64,000 nucleotides of DNA from positions 1-64,000 of the forward strand of contig JALLLT010000012.1 in the NCBI GenBank assembly GCA_025266875.1, in the 5' to 3' direction. Positions 34,601 to 45,905 of this stretch are shown here, piece by piece; position 1 is the stretch's first letter, and each line of letters opens with the position of its first letter. This DNA comes from Fennellomyces sp. T-0311. Lineage: Eukaryota > Mucoromycota > Mucoromycetes > Mucorales > Lichtheimiaceae. Both the position numbers and the translations under genes were made by a program. The notes under the pieces are model-generated. The model was not told where the DNA came from. It was given only the letters and a program-made list of their open reading frames with translations, and searched no databases.

Positions 34601-36763
34601 CCTGCTGACATGCAGCGTTATTGCTTGCGTCTCCTTTTGCATCATACTCCTGGACCAACAAGCTTTGATGACTTGCTCACCCATGAAGGACAAGTATACG
34701 AAACCTTTCAGGAGGCAGCTGAGGCACGCCTTTTACTCGAGAGCGATGAAGAATACGACCTCTGCCTTGGTGAAGCGATATCTGTTATTACATCTGGCTC
34801 ACAGCTTCGCCAGCTTTTTGTCACGTTACTTTTGTTTGCCAATCCAGCAAACCCAGGCACCCTGTGGCGAAAATATGGTGAGCATCTATCCGAGGATTAT
34901 CAACACCGTTATCGCGTGAATGATCAAGAGCCCAACATGGAGCGTTGCAATGTCCAAGCGCTATTTGACATCAACAACCTCCTTTCTGTCCATAATCGCT
35001 CGCTTTCTGATTTTCCAACTCTGCCGCCCTTACCCGATCTTACTGCTTTCGACGATATTCCAGAATATCCAGAACCTACTGTTGAGAACGCAGTTGAAAC
35101 TGTTGGCGGCTTTGCTCGCATAGCAGAAGACTCGATCGAAAGACTCAACGCTGATCAACGTGTTGCATTTGATGCAATCGTTGCTGCCATTGACGATGCC
35201 ACGATCCAGCAACGCGTTTTCTTCCTTGACGGTCCCGGTGGTTCAGGAAAAAGTTTTGTGTATAACACCCTTATTGCATATGTCCGCTCCCAAGACCAGT
35301 ATGCTTTAGCAGTTGCGTCCACCGGTGTTGCTGCATTGTTGCTTTTTGCAGGAACTACAGCTCATTCACTGTTTAAGATACCCGTCGAGAACTTGAATGA
35401 GTCGTCCTCATGTAGCATCACAGTCCAGAGTGAAAGGGCACAGCGTATCCGTGATGCATCGTTGATACTTTGGGATGAAGCACCTATGATCCATCGGTAT
35501 GCTGTTGAAGCTGTGAATCGCACGCTCCAGGATATCATGGGCGTAGCAAACCCAGCTTTAGCGCGCCTTCCATTTGGTGGAAAGGTCGTTGTTTTCGGTG
35601 GTGATTTTCGCCAGGTTCTTCCTGTTGTCAAAAGAGGCTCGAGAGGCGATTGCGTTGACGCAAGTTTGGTTAAATCAGACCTGTGGGCATCCATTCGTAT
35701 ATACCGTTTGACGATCAACATGAGATTGCAGGCGCTTGACGAAGGTGAACATGCTACACACCAAAGACAATTTGCTCAAGACCTTTTGCTGATTGGTGAT
35801 GGTCAAAAGCCCAAAGGTAACATTTGTACTATTTTAGATTTCGAATTGCTAAGCGCTAGGGCTTTTTTTGATAGCACGCGCCAATTCGGAGTATATATTT
35901 CTTGATCGCAGTAGGTGCTTGCGCGGCGACAATATGCATAACATCATCAATGTGATCTATCCAAATTTGGATACACTTACCGATGTCGATGCCGATTATT
36001 TCGCTCAACGCGCAATCCTTGCTGCAAAGAATGATACAGTTGATCGCATCAATGGCATTGCTACTGATCGCTTTCCTGGGGACCACCACGAGTATCTCAG
36101 CACAGATGCAGTGTGTGACGAACGACATGCCGGCCAAATGCCCATTGAAGTTTTAAACACATTATCACTATCAAGTTCATATACATTTACTCGCCATTAT
36201 GGTGTGCATGTAAGTATGACCACCAAACTAATATTTTCTCTCACTCTACAGGCTTTCCTCCACACCAGCTTCGCTTAAAGCGCAACATGCCAATTATTCT
36301 CTTGCACAATCTAAATCCGAGTGAGGGCCTTTGCAATGGTATCAAGCTTATTTGTCGAGCATTGCATACACACCTTATCGAAGCCGAAATCGCAAGTGGC
36401 AGTCATGTCGGTAATCGTGTGTATATACCGCGTGTCAAACTTATTGCTTCTCCAGAATTTTCTGGATTGCCATTTGAAGTTTCTCGAAAGCAGCTCCCTG
36501 TGAGACCAGCCTTCTGTATGACTATTAACAAGTCGCAGGGGCAAACACTTACGTATGTTGGTGTATATCTTCCTGAGCCAGTGTTTTCGCATGGCCAGCT
36601 TTATGTTGCATTTTCGCGTGTTACTGATTACAGGAATTTACATATTATGTGTGAGTGGGACCGTCAATTGGACCACCCGATTACCAAGAATGTTGTCTTC
36701 ACTGAAATCTTCTCTACCCGTAATAATATGAACAATGATAGCACTACCCCTCTTTACCAATAG
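31666..36763 (+). CDS. Helitron Rep-helicase (HUH Y2 replication initiator plus PIF1-like helicase)
   Basis: Multi-exon gene with introns near 31890-31940, 32360-32400, 32965-33035, 33512-33561, 34400-34464, 35817-35877 and about 36200-36252. Order: an N-terminal zinc-knuckle-like [32 protein letters not shown]...FSFCCNKG; the Helitron N-terminal domain ([29 protein letters not shown]); the Rep domain with the two-His motif GLPHAHIL and the two-Tyr motif [11 protein letters not shown]. Then a PIF1-type SF1 helicase: [13 protein letters not shown] (Walker A), LILWDEAPM (motif II), [23 protein letters not shown] and LYVAFSRV. All key motifs are intact and the exons join in frame, so the element may be autonomous. 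Exon borders near 31.9 and 36.2 kb are less certain. Rep nicks and religates DNA while the helicase unwinds it during rolling-circle-like transposition. Confidence 0.9.
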
Positions 36764-37165
36764 AAAATAGACCTCTCCCCTGTTTTATACATTTCGGCCT
36801 TATTGCTCTTACTATCTGTGCTTTGCATTCATCTGCTACCAAGTAAGAAAGATTTACGACACATTGGTATAGTAGGTTTCGGGTAAGGTAGGGTAGGTAT
36901 AAATTGGTTCAGTGTAGCACTTAGGATTTATACTTTCGTCACCCATAGTTACTATAATTTGGCGGCAAAACTACTACATGAGTCAGTTTTGTTAAAAAAC
37001 AACGGATTCAACCTTGCGTGGAAGGTGAGAGGGGGGTTTGGGGGGCTTGCCCCCCAATGTGGGGGTCAAGGGGGTTTCCCCCTTGCGACGCGATTTCCGT
37101 TGAATGACACGAAGCGAAGCGGAGGGGCTCATTCAGCCGAAGCGAAGCGAGGCAGGAAGCGCTAG
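36764..37165 (+). mobile_element. Helitron 3' end with GC-rich hairpins and terminal CTAG
   Basis: After the stop comes an AT-rich 3' region, then hairpins GGGGGGCTTGCCCCCC (37040-37055) and CAAGGGGGTTTCCCCCTTG (37067-37085). Next is a GAAGCGAAGCG-rich tail ending GCGCTAG at 37165, followed by T. A hairpin-bearing end closing in CTRR before T is the Helitron hallmark. The hairpins are farther from the end (about 80 bases) than the usual 10-15, so the boundary is probable, not proven. Confidence 0.6.
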
Positions 37166-37869
37166 TTTTACAATAAAAATTTTGGTATATAAAAGACGAA
37201 TGGATAGCATGCTGTCCTTTTAAGTATGATATATACAACCAGCAGTTGCATTTCACATATAGCAATTACACAAGACAGTATGCATCCTATCATATTCTGT
37301 TGCTTTGGTGCTCTTATCGTGCAGCAAGCTTCCTCCCCCACTGTTAGCTCCCCCGACCCGGTGCAGTTTATCCATACCCTGCTCAATCCACCGTCATTTC
37401 TTTACACAAAATATATGTGCATAGTGCATACTCTTGCAGTAGTTGCCAATTTTTTTATGCTTACATCTCTTCTACTATGCATAATGCCGCATATAACCCC
37501 CATTCAATCGCTTTCTTTCACTATAAATCTTGGGGTACCGTCTAGTAACCTCTCCCCCAAATAGTGCCTATTCCGGCAGCAACTATCATCTTCAAAGGAT
37601 TTCTTTCGTAACCATAATACTGTAAATTATATCTGTGCATACTTTTGGGTGTTTTATGCCGTGAAAGTGAAACAGCTATCACAACTGGTACTTTTTAATA
37701 ATTCAATGCATACATATTGTTCTGTTATAGTAATTCTACAAGTCTGCTTTGCATAATTATTGCATATATACTTTATTTAGTAATTGGGGGCCATCATTTT
37801 TTTTCAAAATCAGGTTGGCATATATCAATGCATATATCAAGTACTTGATATATGGGTTTTCGCGCAGTG
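37166..37869. other. Right end of CACTA C, no gene
   Basis: About 700 bases after the Helitron end without a coding frame I can support. It closes with the CATATATCAAGT palindrome (about 37831-37854) and the terminal CAGTG at 37869. Confidence 0.5.
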
Positions 37870-37872
37870 CAG

Positions 37873-40582
37873 CGTTGTATACACATTTGCTTTTGCCATG
37901 CCAATCTTATTATAGATATTAGAAATAAGCGGCAATCCATGATAGTCCTCGGGGAGCAATAAATTCAAAGCCCGCACGTCAAGGCAAATTCTGTGCCCAA
38001 CTTTCCTTCCGAGAGCGTCTTTCTTAGGTGCTATGGTAAGAGGATTATTCCATTTTGGTCCAGGTACGTTCCGTGGAACCTCGGCAATAATTCCATCAGC
38101 GTTCCATTTGTCAATGGCTTGCTGTACAATAGGACGATCATGATATGCCAAGCGGTATTGTTTACAGTAAACAACTTTACCCTCAGGTGTGGGAAGATAT
38201 ATTTTAGCTTCAGGTAAGGTACAAAAAGCATTAGGCGGTATGGCCACGTTTTCATCCAAGTATGGTTGAATGGCCGCCATAAAAGCTTTGTGCTCCGCAG
38301 GTGTGCCTGCAGGTGAAGCATTTGGCTGTGGCAAAGCGTGTTCTGGGTCTGGTGCTTCAAACCAATCAGGTTTGTCAAAGCTAGTGGCAAGATTTGTAAA
38401 TCCAATACCAAATTTTCTCATAAGATCATGGCCGATGGAAGCTGCATGACCTCTAGCTAAGGGCATAACCTCAAAGCTGTAATTAATGAAAACTTCCTGT
38501 TGGTATTCCACTAATAATTCCTGTGTGTAACCAGCTCTGCAATCTGTGATAGTTCCATCTGCAAGATAGATTGGTTTAGCATCCTTAGATGGTTTATTTA
38601 TGATGATTCCTTGTTCTTTGCAGAACTCGGGCGACAACGACAAAAAATTAGCCCCTGGATCTAGTAGACAGTGGACCTCAGTATTCTGTATGATGACCGG
38701 AATTAGTGTCTCATCATCGTGAATGACAGAAGGTCTGATTTTGGTAGTGTTCCTAAAACCGGCCATTCGGGAAAACTTACAGGGTGAAGAGGATGGTTCG
38801 CCTCTCTCAGCATCTTTCCTTTGCTGGTCCCGATTTTTCTTTGCCTGTTTGGCAGTGTGATTGAAGTACGCTCGGCTGGCAGAGCTGTGCCAAGGCTTCT
38901 TGTCCTTGTTGAACTTTGGCCCGTTGCCTCGGACTTTCTTGGTGTCACCACCGCTGTTCCCAGGAGCGGAGTGCTGTTCCTGCACACGTGAAGGATCGTG
39001 GTGACTTTCCCTATCATACGGATGATGACAGTAGTTGTGCGACTTACGGAATGAATGCTGGTGCTGTCTTTCGCCTCTGGGGGTACTCAACGCAATGATG
39101 TGAGGAGCAACCTCATTGATATCAGAGGGCCAGTTGTTGCTGTACTCCTTGGAAAGCCATTTATAGGCCTCCTGGCGTGAATCCTCTTGTATATGAACAA
39201 GGAACGTATCAAACACTACTTGATTAGCAGGCGAATATTCACTTGCTGCTACAAGTTCGAGGAAGCGCTCAATGTACTCCGCGAGACTTTCTGAATGCTT
39301 TTGATAGCACTCAAGAACCTGCTCATTATTGTAACGTCTTTGCACTACGGTGTCGAACAAGATCGCCATGCCTTCTTTGGCTTGCGCCCAAGTTGGCTCG
39401 GACGAAGGATAGGTGTCCTTCAAAAAAGTTGACAACCATTCATGCTGGGAATGGTCGAGTGCGAAGTAAAGCAATCTCTTCCAATAGTTCTCTACATCTA
39501 AGTTATGAACCTTGATAGAGGATTCAAAAACTCTCGCCCAATGGACGGTGGTAGGATAACCTTTTTCCTTGGAGTCCCTGCTGTTGTTACGCGACGAGGG
39601 CAATGTATTCAAGATTAACTTAGGCAACCCACTAGGAACGGGTGCCATAACCTCAGCTTTAGCCTGTACGGCCTCCCGTTTTGCCATCTTTTGAGCTCTT
39701 TCATTCTTTATCTCAGGAGTCCAGAACTCAGGCTCATCGGGGTGATCCATATGATAGCCTAAGCATACGGAGAGAAGTCTACCGCGCATGGCATCGCACT
39801 CTTTTTACGAGTTCATCAACCAAGGTACGTCCCTCAAGAGAAGTTGGTGTGCCCTGTGCAGTCAATCGGGCAACGCGCGTTGTAAGAGCATCATGCTCCT
39901 CCCTGAGATGCTTAACACTCTGGACCTTCAAGACCTTTGGATCGGCATGAATTGAATGAAGAGACGAACTCAAGGGTGCAAGCGGCATATCGACATCCAT
40001 ATCCGCAACCTGATGGTTTTGGACTGGCGTCGTAACGGTGGGTCCAGCACCGTGGGGAATGTGCGCTGCGTTCACGGCAATGTTCAAAGCGTCCCCATCC
40101 CCATTCAGGTTCAGGTTCTGCATCAACGGTCGCAAATTGCTAACCATCGTAGCCTGGTTGGCTTGCTGCTGGAGCTGCTGGAGCTGCTGCTGGAACTGTT
40201 GCTGCTGCTGTAGCTGCTGTTGGGCGAACTGCTCCCAAGCGGGTTGCTGTTGTAGCTGCTGTTGCACAAACTGCTCCCAGACGTCATGGACGACTTGTGA
40301 GTCAGTTGTTTGCTGTTGCAACGGTTGCTGTTGAGGCGACGATTGCGGCGAGGCTTGCTGCTGCTGGGTGGCCTTCTGCCCACCAAAGTACATTGGTTGC
40401 TGTACCATGGATGGCAAGGCAGTGTTGAGGGAAAACTGCCCAACAACGAGTGGGGTGGCGACCAAATTGGGGGTGCCGTTGGCGTGGAAACCGTTGGCAT
40501 TGTTGGTGTTGGCGGTGGCAGGAGTGTTGATCAGATCGTTGACGTTCATGTTGGTATGGCGAGTTGGAGTGAGAGAATTCAT
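37873..40582 (-). CDS. Gypsy A gag, protease and N-terminal RT
   Basis: ATG at 40582, about 64 bases after the LTR. The first 268 codons to 39779 are Gln-rich (CAG/CAA tracts, about 40140-40330) and end at a TAG. A second frame (+1 relative to the first, overlapping from 39789) carries the rest: a capsid-like region (WARVFESSIKV...QYEYIERFLELV-type helices, roughly residues 65-230), the protease motif HCLLDPGANFLSL, and RT up to NVYTTL at the CACTA C border. The protease active site reads DPG where DTG/DSG is usual; gypsy B has DSG. I see no CCHC knuckle. The frame change could be a programmed +1 shift, separate translation, or an indel. Continues at 24906. Confidence 0.82.
40140..40335 (-). 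repeat. CTG/CAG-rich tract encoding poly-Gln in gypsy A gag
   Basis: Imperfect CTG repeats (GCTGCTGGAGCTGCTG...). On the coding strand they give runs of Gln interrupted by Leu/Phe (QQQQFQQQLQQLQQQ). A plausible low-complexity assembly region, and prone to length change. Confidence 0.7.
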
Positions 40583-40645
40583 GAAAAAAAATGAAGTGTT
40601 TGGTGTGGTTATGTGTGTGTGTGGACGAAGTAATTCGTGAGACTC

Positions 40646-40770
40646 TTTATAGGAGAGATTTATTCTGGAAAAGAGAGAGAGAAACACAAATTGAAAATAG
40701 TCTATTCTTAAGCTACCGCATGTTACACCAGATACAACTCATTTGTCTCCCGATACCACTGGATACGACA
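40646..40770 (-). repeat. 5' LTR of gypsy A (125 bp)
   Basis: Partner of 22256-22380. In element orientation it starts TGTCGTATCCAG at 40770 and directly abuts the gypsy B LTR fragment (40771-40859), so gypsy A landed in or next to that LTR. Confidence 0.88.
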
Positions 40771-40859
40771 ATAGATGCTGGTTTATTTAATAAACTGTGC
40801 TGATATTTATACTATTTCCTAATACTAAAATTATATACAATACGCTGTGGTGCATAGCA
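40771..40859 (-). repeat. Gypsy B 3' LTR, distal part (left of CACTA D)
   Basis: Matches the 5' half (plus orientation) of the solo LTR at 3819-4036 and stops at GTGCATAGCA, where CACTA D begins. Its continuation is at 45906. Confidence 0.86.
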
Positions 40860-41247
40860 CACTACGGAAAATTTAACCCGGGAAGTCACTGAATTCCTCA
40901 CAGTTATCCCTATACACGGGAAAGCCCATCATGTAACTGAAAATACTTCTCGTTATACGCATTAACAACAGAAATTAATACAGAACCTTGACATTATATA
41001 ATAAAACTATATCCATGGTTACTGATATATGACAGAGTCCAGTACTACGACGAGAGCGCTGGTCTGCAAATGATTGTTTATGCAACATAATTTACTCCGA
41101 GAACAAGCTTTTTTCGCTATTTTTCTCTGTCATCATCTCAATAGTTTGATTTAACAATCTTAACGTTTGAATACCCCTCAAGTAAACTATTTTGCTTTTG
41201 ATTTCTTGATGAATTACAAATAATAAGAGGGATGCATTTAGCTTGCG

Positions 41248-44157
41248 ATGACAAATCTACCGCGTACGAAATTCAAATGCGTACAATGTGGTAATATTTT
41301 TAAAAGAAGCGAAATCAGTGAAAGAATGCACATGGTGCAGTGCATGAAAGCTTCGGAACAAGAAAGACACGAGTTTGGCGTGACTGTCGAACGAGTACGA
41401 AGGCGATTGAGGCTGGACTCGTGGAATGGTGCAAACAGGTCCGATAAGCACTTTTAAAACTGAGAGTTAGTTTACGTGCTAATAGTTTTAATGGCAGTTA
41501 TGAAAGTTCGCAGCGCTCACAAGGGCCACAGGATAATGCACAGTATGTATAAATCGTCGTATCATGTTCAATTACTAACCAGGCTCAATAGATATGCGGT
41601 ACAACGGAATAGCAGTCCAGGATCTGATATGATGTACGACTACAACCCAGGATTCGAAGATGACGACTGTCCAATAGGAGAGGAAGTTGGTGTCTCAGGA
41701 AATGGAGAACATGAAGCAAGAGAGGACCTTGACGGTTCCAACTATGGAGAAAATACAACGGGAGGGACCATTCGTGATTGTGACGCCGACTCTCATACAA
41801 CCACACAATGCCAAAATACGGCTTCGACCTTGACTTATGAATATGATGGTGATGGGTGCTTAGATGGTGAGAATGTCGACAGTACCAGCAAGCACTTGTT
41901 TCAACTTTCAATTCAGCATAGGGTTTCAAGAGCCTTCTATGAGAGCATGACAAAAGTGTTCAACAAGTATGTTAACGGAACAAACGAGCCGTTACACAGC
42001 TATTACAAGTCCAAGAAGCTTTTGCAGGACGAATATCCTGTGAAAACTGTTATGTATGATGTATGCATTAAGGGATGTATGATGTATGAAAAATCACAAG
42101 ACTTGACTTATTGCTTAATTTGCAACCGGCAACATTTTTCAAGCAAGCGCAATCGAGATGGAAGCAAAAGACCCCGAGCAACCATGCTTCAGTTACCACT
42201 TGCAGCCCAATTAGCCTCACTTGTTCGAAATACGATTACCCGCGATGATATGTTGTATCGCTCAATGCTAGCAGAACGAACTGCAGAAACATACGCAGAC
42301 GTTTTTGATGGCGATGTGTATACTACCCTCAAAGATGAAGGTTGTTTCCCTGGCGATTTGGACATTGCACTAGCTCTATACACGGATGGATTCACCGTTA
42401 AGAACAAGCAGCTTACGATTGTGCACATTGTGATACTCAATCTACCGCCGACCATTCGATATGAAAACAAAAATATGATTCAGTTATGTGTCATCCCAGG
42501 TCCACGCGCACCAAAAGATATATTCAGCTTTCTGAAACCCATGATGGACGACTTGGAATCTTTGCAAACATCGGGGATGCGAGTCAAGGCAGACGATGGC
42601 AAGTTTTATTATGTCCGAGCACATCTTTTACTATGTACAGGAGATATTCCAGCGACTGCCAAAACGATGTGTCATGAGGGACATAATTCAATGTATGGCT
42701 GCCGTCAGTGCGAAGTGGAAGGTGAATCAGTCGCGGATGCTACAGGAAAGCGCAGAGGAATGTTTTTCATGCCTAAGAGATATCTAAAGCCGAGAGCGAG
42801 ATCTGTGCAATCTACCAAACGCGGAGAGAAGGTCAAAGGTATGACGGGACGACCTCTCTTTGTAAATCTTAAAAGTTTTAAAGGCGCAAGCTTTTTCGGT
42901 CTTGATGTCATGCATCTTATGGGTCCAGGCGTCGGAAAGGCGTTTTGGAAGTTAGTATGCGGCAAAAAGTACAGAGCAAAAGGTAACCCCTTGTACCTGG
43001 AGCCCAAAGTCAGAAAACAAATCGGTAGCGCCATAGCACAGTCAACTGCAACAATACCTTCATCGTTTAGCTCGTGCACACTCGATCTTTCACATCAGGC
43101 TGGATTACTAAAGTCAGTCGACTGGATCGACTTTATGAGATATGTTGTGCTGACGATCGTCCTCGAGCATATCAGAGACCATGACGCTAAGGAAGCAGCA
43201 TTCGCACTTAGCCAAGTGTATGACATTGTTTTCAAATCAGTGATCAAAGATGGTGATATTAGGCGACTCGTCATGAACGTGTGGAAATGGCTCAACTTCC
43301 TTCAAGGTTGCGTCCAAGCAGGGAAAATCAAGAGTACTGTCTTTACCATATCCCAACATTATTTACAACACTTAGCCGAAATGATTAAAGCAATGGGGCC
43401 ACCGCGCTTCTATGCTGCATTTGCTATGGAACGCGCGATCGGTGATATAAAGCGAACAATCAAGTCACCATCTGCGCCAGGCATTAACGCTGGCAATGTC
43501 ATGGTACAACTAGCTGCTCAAAGATATGCTGATCGAATGGAGCACTCTTCAAAGAATTCATCAACAAAAACAGTACTGACAGCTGAAACACAATCGAATG
43601 CTGCAGAAATATGGAGCCCTTTTTGGCCCGGCACAGTCCAAGATTACAAAGATTACAACCTTAAGCATTTACTCGCGAGCTTTTGGTCTATACATATCAA
43701 AAAGGTAGGCCGAATTAACCCGATCGTTGAAGCTGGTGCAAGACTGTGGATCAGCGAAGCAGAAATCATTGGAAGTTCGTACCGACAAAGGGATTCCTCG
43801 CGTCGCGAAGACTTCCACATGCGAATGATTATCGATGTTCATAACAGAAGCCGCGCAACATGTAGGCGACAAGAAAAGTTGTACTTCGGTAAAGTCGTGC
43901 TTTACTTCCGTCACGCACAGCAAGGGCACACGAGGCTTCTGGCGCTTGTTAATATTTGGAATGTTTCGTTAGACGAAAAGAGGCAGCCATATCTCCAGCT
44001 CAACTGCGAATCGAAGCTGTGTGTCATCTCTGCGGGGGATATACACTCAATCATAGGCATTTACACAGCACGGTCCGAGCGACGATATCTTGTTTGGTCG
44101 GGCAAGGAGGCTTTGAAGAAGAAAGATCTGGGTAGTATTTCCAATTTAGATTGCTAA
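41248..44157 (+). CDS. CACTA D transposase (Tnp2/Transposase_21 type), apparently intact
   Basis: Exons 41248-41438, 41486-41542 and 41583-44157 (introns GTCCGATA...CTAATAG and GTATGTAT...ACTAACCAG), 940 residues. N-terminus: a C2HC finger, FKCVQCGNIF...RMHMVQC. An acidic linker follows to about residue 200. The transposase body contains YDVCIKGCMMY...LTYCLICNR, LALYTDGFTVKN (Asp), VILNLPPTIRYENKNMIQL, a Cys pair in YGCRQCEVEGE, FFGLDVMHLMGPG (Asp) and YAAFAMERAIGDIK (Glu). These are the Tnp2 hallmarks in the same order as in elements B and C, though the sequence is distant from them. No stops or frameshifts, unlike Tnp2-B and Tnp2-C; with clean TIRs and TSD, this element may be the youngest and possibly active. 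Confidence 0.9.
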
Positions 44158-44235
44158 TGGTCGACGTGGCTCCGAAACTTTGTATCTTTTCTTGCTTCCA
44201 AAAATAACTAATCAGTTTTCTTGCTTCACGCAAAT

Positions 44236-44907
44236 ATGGCTTCTAATCACAACGATTCTAGTATGTCCGAGATAGCTCTTGCTGTTTTGCGGATGGAGCG
44301 CAACCAGGAGACACAGATGAGTTCAATCAACGGCGAGCTCAAGGAATTAAAGGAATCAGTGAAGGATCAAACCGCTCTGGACAGGAGATTGGTGAACGTA
44401 CTAGAAGCAAACTCAAGTAGCCACACGCCACATCAAACTGTGCTAGCAGATGCATCAGCCACAGATGCCCGTTACATCAGACATCCAAAGGAAAGGAAGA
44501 ATGATTGCGAGAAAGAAACGTTGATAAAGTTCTCGTGGTCGTTGGTTAAAGATCTTGTCAAGCATCACAGAGAACGCGAAAGGCTGCCTGCATTAACCGA
44601 CGCGGAACTTAGTTCGAGAGTGGACGAAATGAAGAAAATACAACAAGCTGTCGTGCTACATTTCAAGATAATCCATGGCTTCAGTGACACGATCAAATGG
44701 GGTGACAGATCAGTCAAGGCTCATCATCATGCTATGGCTGTTAAACTTGAAGAAGAAGTGGGGTCACTTGCTCCTTGCCGCTACTGCGTTGGTAACTGGT
44801 TGGCCACCTACTGTCTCGCCAAACATTGGCAAAATGTTGAACAAGGCAACAGTAGAAAAGCAAAGGCGTCAGCAGCAAATCTACGCAATGGTGACGGCGC
44901 TAACTAG
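44236..44907 (+). CDS. CACTA D accessory protein 1 (coiled coil plus Cys/His C-terminal region)
   Basis: Single exon, 223 residues, starting 79 bp after the Tnp2 stop. Residues about 10-60 are a coiled coil (SEIALAVLRMERNQETQMSS, INGELKELKESVKDQ). The C-terminal two thirds are helical and charged (ETLIKFSWSLVKDLVKHHRE, ELSSRVDEMKKIQQA), then HAMAVKLEEEV and LAPCRYCVGNWLATYCLAKHW, a CxxC...C...H pattern that may bind metal. I do not recognise the family. It takes the place that TnpA-type DNA-binding proteins have in CACTA elements. It has no visible homology to the accessory genes of B and C, although all combine a coiled coil with a basic region. Confidence 0.75.
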   Translation: MASNHNDSSMSEIALAVLRMERNQETQMSSINGELKELKESVKDQTALDRRLVNVLEANSSSHTPHQTVLADASATDARYIRHPKERKNDCEKETLIKFSWSLVKDLVKHHRERERLPALTDAELSSRVDEMKKIQQAVVLHFKIIHGFSDTIKWGDRSVKAHHHAMAVKLEEEVGSLAPCRYCVGNWLATYCLAKHWQNVEQGNSRKAKASAANLRNGDGAN

Positions 44908-44934
44908 CATGCTTTAAAATAATCTAACACTAAC

Positions 44935-45621
44935 ATGGAACGTGTATTAGATATCAATGCACTTCAGATGGAAGACCGAGAAGAATCTCTAAGGTTTTGT
45001 TGTGTATATTAGCAGGTGATTATACTAACTACGGGTTCTTAGCCGTCCCCCTGTCACTGACAGTGCATACCAAGGCCAAGCGTTCCATGGTTCAGAGAAT
45101 CAAAATATGAGCAATGATGAGAAATCGGACGAAACCGGTGATAGCAACGCAGGGAGCACCGATGAGAGTGACACCGATGATCATAGCATGAGCAGCAGTG
45201 AATCTGACGACGATAATGATGATGAGGAGCAGGAGGGACCATTTAAGCCGATTGCATACGAAGATCTTGAGCCGGAACTTCAAAGGGTCGTGGATGTGCC
45301 AGCTCCTGATGATCAATTCCCAAAGAGGGTACGTTAAGAATCGAAAACCAGCATGAATGACTAATGATAGCGTTGGTTTAGGCTCTGGAAAACGAACAAG
45401 ATGGACGCATAGCACAGGAAAGTGAACATGAACTTACGAGACAGACACAGACACAAACACCGAAAAGAAAAAATCCAGCTCCAGCGCGTACACAACGAAA
45501 AAAGCAAGCACTTGCAGCAGTTAAAAATATCCAGTCGCGCCCAACAGTGGGAAAAGGATCCAAGACCAAAACTTCTGTTTCACCACGCCAATCAATCCCA
45601 CGATCATGTAAGAAACACTAA
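44935..45621 (+). CDS. CACTA D accessory protein 2 (acidic N-terminus, basic C-terminus)
   Basis: Exons 44935-44993, 45043-45328 and 45382-45621. The first intron has a textbook ACTAAC branch site; all joins keep the frame, giving 194 residues. The protein starts MERVLDINALQMEDREESL. It then has a long acidic stretch (SDETGDSNAGSTDESDTDDH...ESDDDNDDEEQEG), a short conserved-looking block (FKPIAYEDLEPELQRVVDV), and a Lys/Arg-rich tail (TPKRKNPAPARTQRKKQAL...KGSKTKTS). It ends just before the right subterminal repeats. The acidic-basic layout recalls chromatin- or DNA-associated factors, but no function can be assigned. Confidence 0.7.
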
Positions 45622-45905
45622 GAGAGTTTGTTTAAGTAGCTCTATCTTGTAAATAAATAAAATATATCGTTGACATGTGTGTTGTATATGAACTATAATT
45701 GCTTTTATGTTACTCAAATAATAATATGAGCGCAGAGTAATATTCACCCTATCAATAGTTGCCATAGAGGCACGGGAAATCACTGGTAATCCCTGCAGAG
45801 CCCCAAACACTGCAAAATACTGAAACTGTTAGAAACAGGACTTACCCGTGATTTGGGCTTTGAAGTTCTTTGCAGTGTTTTGCAGTGCTAGAATTTCCCA
45901 TAGTG

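Larger units (their letters stand above)
24907..37869. mobile_element. CACTA element C inside gypsy A reverse transcriptase
   Basis: The left end CACTGGGCAACAAGG and the right end CGCGCAGTG (inverse CACTGCGCG) are flanked by CAG at 24904-24906 and 37870-37872. This 3-bp duplication is the hallmark of CACTA transposition. Removing the 12,963-bp insert with one CAG rejoins gypsy RT from ...NVYTTL to DITAAF in frame. It holds an accessory gene (plus), Tnp2 (minus) and, toward its right end, a Helitron that must be younger. Confidence 0.92.
40860..45905. mobile_element. CACTA element D (5,046 bp) in the gypsy B LTR
   Basis: Ends CACTACGGAAAATTT (left) and the inverse of CACTATGGGAAATTC (right) are classic CACTA termini. 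GCA is duplicated at 40857-40859 and 45906-45908. Joining the flanks gives TGCATAGCAATGGTAATC, exactly the sequence found in the intact solo LTR at 3819-4036, so this is a clean insertion. It encodes three plus-strand genes: Tnp2, a coiled-coil protein and an acidic/basic protein. Subterminal GCAGTG/CACTGC motifs repeat near the right end. Confidence 0.95.
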
